24,347 nt of DNA from JBKDZR01 sp047971485 (GTDB lineage Bacteria; Pseudomonadota; Alphaproteobacteria; Rhodobacterales; Rhodobacteraceae): assembly GCA_047971485.1 (NCBI GenBank), contig JBKDZR010000067.1:1-24347 (forward strand), written 5' to 3'. Positions 6,864 to 13,329 of the stretch are shown piece by piece; position 1 is the stretch's first letter, and each line of letters opens with the position of its first letter. Below the pieces are notes generated by a model. That model saw only the letters and a program-made list of their open reading frames with translations, did no database searches and was not told the origin of the DNA. Made by a program: the position numbers and the translations under genes.

Positions 6864-8069
6864 ATGATGACCGAACCCGCGTTTTCCGCTCGGGGTCTGG
6901 CGGATGTGTCCGTCCCGGCCCCGGAAACCGGCTCTGCCACGGCAGAGTTCAAGTCCGCGCTGAGCGGCCTCGTCCAGGACCTGACCACTTTCCGGTCGGG
7001 CGTTACCAACCAACTCAAGGCACAGGAAGAGAAACTGACCATGCTTGACCGCAAGACCGCACTGACCGCCCGCCCCGCGCTGTCCATGGGCGCCGATCTG
7101 GATCTCAGCCACAAGCACGCCTTTGGCGGCTACCTGCGCAGCGGCGATGAATCCGCGCTGCGTTCCCTGGAGATGGAAACCAAGGCCTACAACACCGATG
7201 GCGGCACGCTGGTTGATCCGCAGACGGCCGGCACCATCCAGAATGTGCTGAAGTCCTCGGCCTCGATCCGTTCGATTTCCACCGTGGTGAATGTCGAGTC
7301 GTCCTCCTACGATGTGCTGGTCGATCACGGTGAGCTGGATCACGACTGGGCCAATGAGACCTCGACCCTGACCGAAACCGGCACCGGCACGATCGAACGG
7401 GTCTCGATCCCGCTGCACGAACTGTCGGCCCTGCCGAAGATCAGCCAGCGCCTGCTGGACGATTCCGCCTTCGATATCGAGGGCTGGCTGGCCGCCCGCA
7501 TCGCCGACAAGTTTGTCCGCGCCGAGGCCCATGCCTTCATCCTGGGTGATGGTATCGACAAGCCCCAGGGCTTTCTGACCCACCCGCTGGTGGCCAATGA
7601 TGCTTGGGCCTGGGGCAATCTGGGCTATGTGCCCACCGGCCGCGATGGCGATTTCGATGCGGCCAATCCGTCGGATGCGCTGATCGAGCTGGTCTATTCG
7701 CTGGGGGCCCGCTACCGCGCCCAGGCGCGCTTCGTGATGAACTCGAAAACCGCCGGGGCCGTGCGCAAGATGAAGGATGCCGATGGCCGCTTCCTGTGGT
7801 CGGACGGTCTGGCGGCGGCGGAACCGGCGCGCCTGATGGGCTATCCGGTGCTGATCGCCGAAGAGATGCCCGATATCGCTTCGGACAGCGCGGCCATCGC
7901 GTTTGGTGATTTCGGCGCCGGCTATACCATCGCCGAACGTCCCGACCTGCGGGTTCTGCGCGATCCGTTCTCGGCCAAGCCCCATGTGCTGTTCTATGCC
8001 ACCAAGCGCGTTGGCGGCGATGTCAGCGATTTCGCGGCCATCAAGGTGATGAAGTTCGCGGTCAGCTGA
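6864..8069 (+). CDS. GTA gp5, major capsid protein (HK97 fold, phage major capsid family)
   Basis: Main shell protein of the particle. Of 401 residues, about the first 100 form a scaffold (delta) domain with a coiled-coil-like stretch (about 26-64, ending LKAQEEKLTMLDRKT). The mature HK97 fold then starts around AFGGYLRSGDE and KAYNTDGGTLVDP. Family blocks include GGTLVDPQTAGTI, LSALPKISQRLLDDSAFDIEGWL, FILGDGIDKPQGFL and LMGYPVLIAEEMPDI. In RcGTA the N-terminus is removed during maturation; the exact cut cannot be seen here. Two adjacent ATGs (6864 and 6867) are possible, and GAAGGAAAGG upstream serves either. A stem-loop and a 165-bp gap follow, which may protect or partly terminate the transcript after this abundant product. 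Confidence 0.97.
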   Translation: MMTEPAFSARGLADVSVPAPETGSATAEFKSALSGLVQDLTTFRSGVTNQLKAQEEKLTMLDRKTALTARPALSMGADLDLSHKHAFGGYLRSGDESALRSLEMETKAYNTDGGTLVDPQTAGTIQNVLKSSASIRSISTVVNVESSSYDVLVDHGELDHDWANETSTLTETGTGTIERVSIPLHELSALPKISQRLLDDSAFDIEGWLAARIADKFVRAEAHAFILGDGIDKPQGFLTHPLVANDAWAWGNLGYVPTGRDGDFDAANPSDALIELVYSLGARYRAQARFVMNSKTAGAVRKMKDADGRFLWSDGLAAAEPARLMGYPVLIAEEMPDIASDSAAIAFGDFGAGYTIAERPDLRVLRDPFSAKPHVLFYATKRVGGDVSDFAAIKVMKFAVS

Positions 8070-8083
8070 TCGCCTGAAAGACA

Positions 8084-8112
8084 GGTCCGTTCCCGTGTTC
8101 CGGGGGCGGACC
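8084..8112 (+). terminator. Stem-loop just after the capsid gene
   Basis: GGTCCG (8084-8089) pairs with CGGACC (8107-8112), and CCC (8092-8094) with GGG (8104-8106) inside, beginning 14 bases after the capsid stop. No T-run follows directly (TTTTTG occurs about 40 bases later). It is more likely a processing or stabilising element, or a partial terminator, than a full stop, because g6 onward must still be transcribed. Confidence 0.4.
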
Positions 8113-8234
8113 CTACGGGACGGGCGCGGGTCACGAGTGCTGTCCAGCTTTTTGTCTCCGTCCGAGCAGTGCGGGGACCCAAGGCGTCCGTCCCGGTTTC
8201 ATAACAATTTTCGAGGCAGTGAAGGGACCCTTGC

Positions 8235-8831
8235 ATGATGCTTGTGGAACTGACGGATATTCCGTCCCAAGATCTTCCGATCGCCGCCTTTCGGGACCAT
8301 CTGCGCCTGCCAACCGGGTTTGGCGATGACAGCCTGCAAGATGGTGTCCTGGAGGCCAGCCTGCGCGCGGCCATCGCGGCAATCGAGGCGCGAACCGGCA
8401 AGGTGCTGTTCCAGCGCGATTTCCGCTGGAGTTTGACGGCCTGGCGCACGACCCGCCAGCAGGCCTTGCCAGTGGCTCCGGTGCAGGCGCTGACCGGGTT
8501 GAAGATGCTCAGCCGCGCCGGTGAGGAAACCGTGATCGACGCGGACCGGGTGCGCCTGGTGCGCGATGCACAGCGCCCGATGCTGTGTGCCAGTGGTGCG
8601 ATGCTGCCCGGTATCCCCTCGGGGGGCAGTGTCGAGGTCAGCTTCAGCGCGGGTTACGGGGCTGGCTGGGATGACCTGCCGGCGGATCTGCGCCAGGCGG
8701 TCTTTCTGCTGGCCGCACGCTATTACGAGCTGCGCCATGATGAACCCATGGGTGGCGGCGCGATGCCCTTCGGCGTGACTGCGCTGATCGAACGCTACCG
8801 CACGATCCGCGTGCTGGGCAGTGCCCGATGA
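8235..8831 (+). CDS. GTA gp6, head-tail connector protein
   Basis: Adaptor that sits below the portal. The 198-residue protein starts MLVELTDIPSQDLPIAAFRDHLRLP and continues with DSLQDGVLEASLRAAIAAIEARTGKVL, typical of the gp6-like/phage head-tail connector family (alpha-helical N-terminal bundle). The C-terminal half contains LPADLRQAVFLLAARYYELR, the last helix of that fold. The ATG at 8235 follows AAGGGA by seven bases, with a second ATG directly after it. The sequence around the start (AAGGGACCCTTGCATG) resembles that of g1 (AAGGGTCTTTTGCATG). The stop overlaps g7 (ATGA). Confidence 0.92.
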   Translation: MMLVELTDIPSQDLPIAAFRDHLRLPTGFGDDSLQDGVLEASLRAAIAAIEARTGKVLFQRDFRWSLTAWRTTRQQALPVAPVQALTGLKMLSRAGEETVIDADRVRLVRDAQRPMLCASGAMLPGIPSGGSVEVSFSAGYGAGWDDLPADLRQAVFLLAARYYELRHDEPMGGGAMPFGVTALIERYRTIRVLGSAR

Positions 8832-9169
8832 GCGCGCGGATTGCCGATCTGCGCGTGCCGCTGGTTCTGGAAACCCCTGATCCGGTGGCCGATGGCGCGG
8901 GTGGTGCGGTGCCGTCCTGGCGGGCGCTGGGCACGCTCTGGGGGGCGGTGGAACCCGCCGGGGCGGGTGAGGGCCTGATCGGTACGGCGCAATTGGCCAG
9001 CCTGTCGTACCGGGTGACGGTGCGGGCTGCGCCAGGGGCCGATACCCGGCCGCGCCCGGGCCAGCGCTTTCGCCACGGAACACGGCTGTTTCGTATCCGC
9101 AGCGTACAGGAAAGCGATGCTGCAGGGCGGTTTCTGCGCTGTGACACGGAAGAGGAGGCCACGCTATGA
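8828..9169 (+). CDS. GTA gp7, head-tail adaptor (head closure) protein
   Basis: Small beta-rich adaptor of the phage head-tail joining family (113 residues) that closes the head after packaging. Recognisable features are LVLETPDPVADGAGG near the N-terminus, WRALGTLWGAVEPAGAGE, and HGTRLFRIRSVQESD followed by FLRCDTEEE at the C-terminus, a pattern shared by SPP1 gp16-like stoppers in GTAs. It starts within the stop of g6 and its stop overlaps g8 (both ATGA), so these three are probably made in balanced amounts by coupled translation. Confidence 0.92.
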   Translation: MSARIADLRVPLVLETPDPVADGAGGAVPSWRALGTLWGAVEPAGAGEGLIGTAQLASLSYRVTVRAAPGADTRPRPGQRFRHGTRLFRIRSVQESDAAGRFLRCDTEEEATL

Positions 9170-9576
9170 GCTATCGCGATGCAGGTGATCTGCAGGCCGC
9201 GATCCACGCCCGTCTGACCGGTGACACGGCGTTGATGGCGTTGGTTGCTGGCGCGGTCTTCGATGCTGTCCCCGAGGGGCGGGCGCCGGATGTTTATCTG
9301 GCTTTGGGCGCCGAAGAGGTTACCGAAACCCGTGATCATGACGGGGCGATCATGCGTCACCGGATTGATCTGAGCGCGATCGGCAAGGCCGAGAGTTTTG
9401 CCCAGGTCAAGGCGGTTGCGGCTGCGGCCGAGGCCGCGCTGAGGGCCGCGCCGCTGACCGCACCCGGCCTGAACATCATGGATATGTGGCTTGAACGGGT
9501 CCGCGCCACACGCGGCAAACATCCGGCACGGCGGCGCATCGACATGCGGATCACCGTGCTGCTGGACCAGAACTAG
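9166..9576 (+). CDS. GTA gp8, tail terminator (DUF3168 family)
   Basis: Caps the end of the tail tube and joins it to the head. The 136-residue product has the DUF3168 layout: an N-terminal helix (YRDAGDLQAAIHARLTGDTALMALVAG), VFDAVPEGRAPDVYLALG, an acidic EEVTETRDHDG stretch, a central helix (FAQVKAVAAAAEAALRAAP), and a C-terminal basic strand ending RRRIDMRITVLLDQN. It starts by ATGA overlap with g7 and is followed by a short 18-bp spacer carrying GGAAAGGA for g9. Confidence 0.93.
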   Translation: MSYRDAGDLQAAIHARLTGDTALMALVAGAVFDAVPEGRAPDVYLALGAEEVTETRDHDGAIMRHRIDLSAIGKAESFAQVKAVAAAAEAALRAAPLTAPGLNIMDMWLERVRATRGKHPARRRIDMRITVLLDQN

Positions 9577-9594
9577 AACGGAAAGGAACGGACG

Positions 9595-10008
9595 ATGGCG
9601 GCTCAGAATGGCAAGGATCTTCTGATCAAGATCGACCTCGACGGGACGGGTGATTTCCGCACTGTGGCGGGGCTGCGGGCGACACGGATCGCCTTTAACG
9701 CCGAAAGCGTTGATGTGACCAGCATCGACAGTCAGGACGGCTGGCGCGAGTTGCTGGCCGGGGCCGGGGTGCGCTCGGCCAGTCTGTCGGGCTCGGGCGT
9801 GTTCCGCGACGATCAGACCGATGCCCGCGCCCGGCAGGTGTTCTTCGACGGATTGATCCCGGAATTCCAGGTGGTGATCCCGGATTTCGGCGTGATTGAG
9901 GGCCGGTTTCAGATCACCTCGCTGGAATATGCGGGCAACCACGATGGCGAGGCGACCTATGAAATGGCCCTGGCTTCGGCCGGCGTGCTCAGCTTCACGG
10001 CGCTGTGA
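9595..10008 (+). CDS. GTA gp9, major tail (tube) protein, TP901-1 family
   Basis: Tube subunit that stacks as rings to form the tail. The 137-residue protein begins AAQNGKDLLIKIDLDGTGDF and has AGLRATRIAFNAESVDVTS, a block typical of the TP901-1-like major tail family, then WRELLAGAGVRSASLSGSGVF and a beta-rich end (YEMALASAGVLSFTAL). It has its own ribosome binding site (GGAAAGGA, 9580-9587) rather than a coupled start, in keeping with a product needed in many copies. Its TGA overlaps the g10 ATG by one base. Confidence 0.94.
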   Translation: MAAQNGKDLLIKIDLDGTGDFRTVAGLRATRIAFNAESVDVTSIDSQDGWRELLAGAGVRSASLSGSGVFRDDQTDARARQVFFDGLIPEFQVVIPDFGVIEGRFQITSLEYAGNHDGEATYEMALASAGVLSFTAL

Positions 10009-10331
10009 TGGCCAACCCTTACGCGGGTGAGGTGGCAGTGGAGATCGATGGTGTTCCCCACTGCCTGAAATTGACGCTGGGCGCCCTGGCCGAGCTGGAG
10101 GCCGAACTGGGGGCCGGCGGGTTGGTGGATCTGGTGCGCCGCTTCGAGGGCGAGGCCTTTTCCAGCCGCGATGTTCTGGCGCTGATCGTCGCCGGTCTGC
10201 GCGGCGGCGGCTGGGAGGGCACGGGGGCCGATCTGCTGCGCGCCGAGATCGGGGGCGGCCCGATGGCTGCTGCGCGGATTGCGGCGCTGTTGCTGGCCCG
10301 GGCTTTCTCGGTTCCCGGCGAGGCGGGATGA
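10008..10331 (+). CDS. GTA gp10, tail assembly protein (GTA_gp10 family)
   Basis: A 107-residue protein of the gene transfer agent gp10 family, in the place where tailed phages keep tail assembly chaperones. The opening ANPYAGEVAVEIDG, the strand LKLTLGALAELEAELG and the later helices (FSSRDVLALIVAGLRGGG) match the family layout. It probably guides tape measure and tube assembly, as inferred from position. The ATG overlaps the g9 stop (TGATG); an in-frame GTG directly before it is less likely. Its stop overlaps g10.1 (ATGA), so the two are separate overlapping genes rather than products of a visible frameshift site. Confidence 0.88.
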   Translation: MANPYAGEVAVEIDGVPHCLKLTLGALAELEAELGAGGLVDLVRRFEGEAFSSRDVLALIVAGLRGGGWEGTGADLLRAEIGGGPMAAARIAALLLARAFSVPGEAG

Positions 10332-10531
10332 GCGGGCTGGACTGGCCCGGGTTGATGCGCGCCGGGATTGGCGGGCTCCGGCTGCGCCCGGCTGACTTCT
10401 GGGCGCTGACACCGGCGGAACTGGCGCTTTTGCTGGGGCGTGATCTGACCGTCCCGGCGCGGATCGATCGGGCCGGGCTGGAGGCGCTGGCCCGTCGGTT
10501 TCCGGACATGAAAGGGGACGAGGATGGCTGA
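10328..10531 (+). CDS. GTA gp10.1, small tail assembly chaperone-like protein (TIGR02216 type)
   Basis: A 67-residue protein matching the short conserved phage family found between gp10 and the tape measure gene of GTAs. Typical are the opening GLDWPGLMRAGIGGLRLRP, then DFWALTPAELALLLGRD, and the end LARRFPD. It is often missed in annotation because of its size. It starts inside the g10 stop and overlaps the start of g11 by 8 bp. A chaperone role for the tape measure protein is inferred from position in the cluster. Confidence 0.87.
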   Translation: MSGLDWPGLMRAGIGGLRLRPADFWALTPAELALLLGRDLTVPARIDRAGLEALARRFPDMKGDEDG

Positions 10532-11186
10532 CATTGATGGCATGGACGAATTCGGTCGGCAGGTCGCTGCCCTGGAAAAGGGGCTGGCCGGCGCGAACAG
10601 CATGGCGGGCGAATTCTCGGGCGAGTTGACCCGGATCCGATCCGGCATGGCAGACACCAATCGCCAGGTGGCGCTGGTCTCCAACGGGATCGGGCGGGGC
10701 CTGCGGGGGGCCTTTGATGGGCTGATGTTTGACGGCACGAAACTGTCCGAGGTGCTGGGTCGGGTGGGGCAATCCATGCTGTCGACGGCCTATTCGTCGG
10801 CGATCAATCCGGTCACCCAGCATCTGGGCAAGCTGGCCGGCAGCGGGATCGAGGCGGCGGTTGGCGCGCTGATGCCCTTTGCCAAGGGCGGCACGTTTTC
10901 CGGTGGCCGGGTCATGCCGTTTGCGCGCGGTGGGGTCGTGTCCAGCCCGACAGCATTTCCGATGCAGGGCGGCACTGGCCTGATGGGTGAGGCTGGCCCA
11001 GAGGCGATCATGCCGCTCAGCCGCGGCGCCGATGGCAAGCTGGGCGTCAAGGCCGAGGGCGGGGCGCGGCCCGTGCAGGTGGTGATGAACATCTCTACCC
11101 CCGATGTCGCGGGCTTCCGTCGCTCGCAAAGCCAGGTGGCCCAGCAGATGGGTCGGGCCATCAACCGCGGTCAGCGCAACAGGTAA
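10524..11186 (+). CDS. GTA gp11, tail tape measure protein
   Basis: Sets tail length and probably leads DNA ejection. The product is only 220 residues, very short for a tape measure but in line with the short RcGTA tail. The N-terminal 60 residues are helical (FGRQVAALEKGLAGANSMAGEF), then GIGRGLRGAFDGLMFDGTKLSEVLGRVGQ. A glycine-rich middle follows with FAKGGTFSGGRVMPFARGGVV, and the end has LMGEAGPEAIMPLSRGADGKLG, a block common in phage tape measure C-termini. It starts within g10.1 and is followed by a 186-bp gap. Confidence 0.92.
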   Translation: MADIDGMDEFGRQVAALEKGLAGANSMAGEFSGELTRIRSGMADTNRQVALVSNGIGRGLRGAFDGLMFDGTKLSEVLGRVGQSMLSTAYSSAINPVTQHLGKLAGSGIEAAVGALMPFAKGGTFSGGRVMPFARGGVVSSPTAFPMQGGTGLMGEAGPEAIMPLSRGADGKLGVKAEGGARPVQVVMNISTPDVAGFRRSQSQVAQQMGRAINRGQRNR

Positions 11187-11372
11187 GGCCGCCAGTCATT
11201 GGACAGGATCGATCGCCGCCCATCCGCGTTCTTCCGCCCAACCGATCACCGTTTCCATCCCTGATCCAGGGGGGGATCGGCGACGGGGGTGGCCGGCATG
11301 GGGGCGGCCCGGGCCAATGGGGACTCTCATTGGTCATTGGGCGAACGGCGTAACAAGGGAAAGGACATCACG
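11187..11372 (+). other. Non-coding gap between GTA g11 and g12 with alternative hairpins
   Basis: No gene is apparent. CCAATG (11314-11319) can pair with CATTGG at 11328-11333 or with a second CATTGG at 11335-11340, giving two mutually exclusive hairpins. The run GATCCAGGGGGGGATC lies near 11266-11279. The g12 ribosome binding site (AAGGGAAAGGA, 11355-11365) comes shortly afterwards. The gap divides the tape measure gene from the baseplate genes. Confidence 0.35.
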
Positions 11373-12002
11373 ATGGCATTTCACGAGGTGCGGTTTCCGG
11401 TATCGTTGAGCTTCGGCTCCGCCGGTGGACCGGAACGCAGGACCGAGGTTGTGGCGCTGGCGAACGGCTTTGAGGAACGCAACAGCCCCTGGGCCCATTC
11501 GCGGCGGCGCTATGATGCCGGGCTGGGAATGCGATCCCTGGACGATGTGGCTGAACTCGTGGCCTTTTTTGAGGCTCGCCAAGGTCGGCTCTATGGGTTT
11601 CGCTGGAAGGACTGGTCCGATTTCAAAAGCTGTGCGCCCTCGGCCACACCCGCGCCCACGGATCAGGAGATCGGCATCGGTGACGGGATGACCCAGGTCT
11701 TTCACCTGACCAAGACCTACAGCTCGGCGATGCAGGCCTATCAGCGCCCGATCCGCAAGCCCGTCGTCGGGTCCACGCGGATCGCCGTGTCCGGGGTCGA
11801 ACTGCCGGTTTCTGCGTTCGTCGTCGATCCCGAAGCGGGCACCGTTACCCTGGCCACCGCACCGGCAGCCGGCGCGACGATCACGGCCGGGTTCGAGTTC
11901 GACGTGCCGGTGCGCTTCGATACCGATCATATCCAGACCTCGGTTGCCACGTTCCATGCCGGTGAGGTGCCCGATGTGCCGGTGGTGGAGATCCGGATAT
12001 GA
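11373..12002 (+). CDS. GTA gp12, distal tail protein (DUF2460/TIGR02217 family)
   Basis: Forms the ring at the distal end of the tail tube that carries the hub. The 209-residue protein has the DUF2460 signature: FHEVRFPVSLSFGSAGGPER at the N-terminus, NGFEERNSPWAHSRRRYDAGLG, FFEARQGRLYGFRWKDWSDFKS, and C-terminal FDVPVRFDTDHIQTS with PDVPVVEIRI. The ATG at 11373 is chosen because the similarity starts there and it follows AAGGGAAAGGA; the longer open frame upstream adds non-conserved sequence. The stop overlaps g13 (ATGA). Confidence 0.94.
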   Translation: MAFHEVRFPVSLSFGSAGGPERRTEVVALANGFEERNSPWAHSRRRYDAGLGMRSLDDVAELVAFFEARQGRLYGFRWKDWSDFKSCAPSATPAPTDQEIGIGDGMTQVFHLTKTYSSAMQAYQRPIRKPVVGSTRIAVSGVELPVSAFVVDPEAGTVTLATAPAAGATITAGFEFDVPVRFDTDHIQTSVATFHAGEVPDVPVVEIRI

Positions 12003-12880
12003 GCGCCGGGGAAAATACGGCGCTGCTGGCGCATTTGCGCAGTGGGACGACAACGCTGTGCCGGTGCTGGAAGCTGACCCGTACGGATGGCGTGGTGCTG
12101 GGGTTCACGGATCATGATGGTGATCTGGTATTCGATGGGGTCCGCTTTGCCGCGGATACCGGTCTGACGGCCGAGGCCTTGTCCCAAAGCACGGGTCTGT
12201 CGGTGGACAATACCGAGGCGGCGGGGATTCTGAGTGCCCTCAGCGTGTCCGAGGCCGATATCGCCGCAGGTCGCTTTGATGGTGCCGAGGTCGAGACCTG
12301 GCTGGTCAACTGGGCGGTACCGGCGGAACGCACTTTGCGGTTTCGCGGTATGGTCGGAGAAATCCGCAGTGGTGGCGGAGCCTTTCACGCGGAACTGCGC
12401 GGCCTGTCCGAGGCCTTGAACCGGCCCAATGGCCGGGTCTTTCAGTCCTTGTGCGATGCCGGTTTCGGTGATGGACGCTGTGGGATCGACCTGTCCGACC
12501 CGGCCTATTCTGTGGAACGCGCACTTGTCGGCATCACACAGGGCACGGTGCTGGAAGTGACGGGGCTGACCGCCTATGCGCCCGGCTGGTTCGATCGGGG
12601 TCGTCTGACCGTTCTGGACGGCGCGGGCACGGGGCTGTCGGCGCGGATCAAGCGCGATCAGCGGTCCCCGGACGGATCGGCGCGGATCACCCTGTGGGAG
12701 GACCTGCGCGCCGCCGTGGTGCCGGGCAACAGGGTTCGGCTTGTGGCGGGCTGTGACAAAAAGCTGGCGACCTGCCGGGATCGTTTTGCCAATGCCACGA
12801 ACTTTCGCGGGTTTCCCCATCTGCCGGGCGAAGATTGGTTGATGGCGGTTCCGGCCCGGGCCGCACGGAGGAATGGGTGA
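11999..12880 (+). CDS. GTA gp13, tail hub protein (DUF2163 family), possible iron-sulfur protein
   Basis: Hub at the tail tip, linking the distal tail ring to the megatron. The 293-residue product belongs to the DUF2163/BR0599 family: LRSGTTTLCRCWKLTRTDG and LGFTDHDGDL at the N-terminus, then FRGMVGEIRSGGGAFHAELRGL. Four cysteines are arranged as Cys152-X8-Cys161 (SLCDAGFGDGRCG) and Cys252-X6-Cys259 (GCDKKLATC), followed by FANATNFRGFPHLPGED. Phage lambda tail-tip protein gpL, in the same position, binds an iron-sulfur cluster, and four such ligands would suit one here. Starts and ends in overlaps with g12 and g14. Confidence 0.93.
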   Translation: MSAGENTALLAHLRSGTTTLCRCWKLTRTDGVVLGFTDHDGDLVFDGVRFAADTGLTAEALSQSTGLSVDNTEAAGILSALSVSEADIAAGRFDGAEVETWLVNWAVPAERTLRFRGMVGEIRSGGGAFHAELRGLSEALNRPNGRVFQSLCDAGFGDGRCGIDLSDPAYSVERALVGITQGTVLEVTGLTAYAPGWFDRGRLTVLDGAGTGLSARIKRDQRSPDGSARITLWEDLRAAVVPGNRVRLVAGCDKKLATCRDRFANATNFRGFPHLPGEDWLMAVPARAARRNG

Positions 12881-13329
12881 TGGATCATGATCAACCGGCC
12901 CGGGCCGTTGCCGTGGCGCGCCGCTGGATCGGCACGCCCTATGTGCATCAGGCCACGGTCGAGGGCGTGGGCTGCGATTGTCTGGGGCTGCTGCGCGGTA
13001 TCTGGCGTGATCTTTACGGCGGCGAACCCGAAGCCGTGCCGCATTACACCCGTGACTGGCTGGAACCGCAGGGGGACGAGCGGCTCTGGGCTGCGGCGCA
13101 GCGCCATCTGGCAGAAAAGGACGCGGCGGATGCTGCGCCGGGGGATGTCATCCTGTTTCGCATGCGCCGCGATGCGGTGGCCAAGCATCTGGGGGTGCAA
13201 AGTGTCGTTGGGGCCTTGCCGCGCTTTATCCATGCCTATGACGGGCATGGGGTGACGGAAAGCCCACTAAGCGCACCGTGGCGCCGCCGCATCGTGGCCC
13301 GTTTTGTCTTTCCTGGGGAGTTGAACTGA
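12880..13329 (+). CDS. GTA gp14, NlpC/P60-family cell wall peptidase
   Basis: Tail-associated peptidase expected to cut the peptidoglycan stem peptides of the recipient cell, letting the tail pass. The 149-residue product has VARRWIGTPYVHQATVEGVGCDCLGL, with catalytic Cys34 in DCLGL, then GDVILFRMRRDAVAKHLGVQ containing His103, and FIHAYDGHGV with His118 as the third residue. This order and spacing fit the NlpC/P60 fold. The ATG at 12880 overlaps the g13 stop (TGATG); an in-frame GTG lies three bases earlier. The stop overlaps the ATG of g15. Confidence 0.95.
   Translation: MDHDQPARAVAVARRWIGTPYVHQATVEGVGCDCLGLLRGIWRDLYGGEPEAVPHYTRDWLEPQGDERLWAAAQRHLAEKDAADAAPGDVILFRMRRDAVAKHLGVQSVVGALPRFIHAYDGHGVTESPLSAPWRRRIVARFVFPGELN

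Noticed and set aside
10318..10335. Possible programmed frameshift between g10 and g10.1, as in many phage tail chaperone pairs
   Set aside because: No slippery heptamer is visible; the two genes overlap by a plain ATGA.
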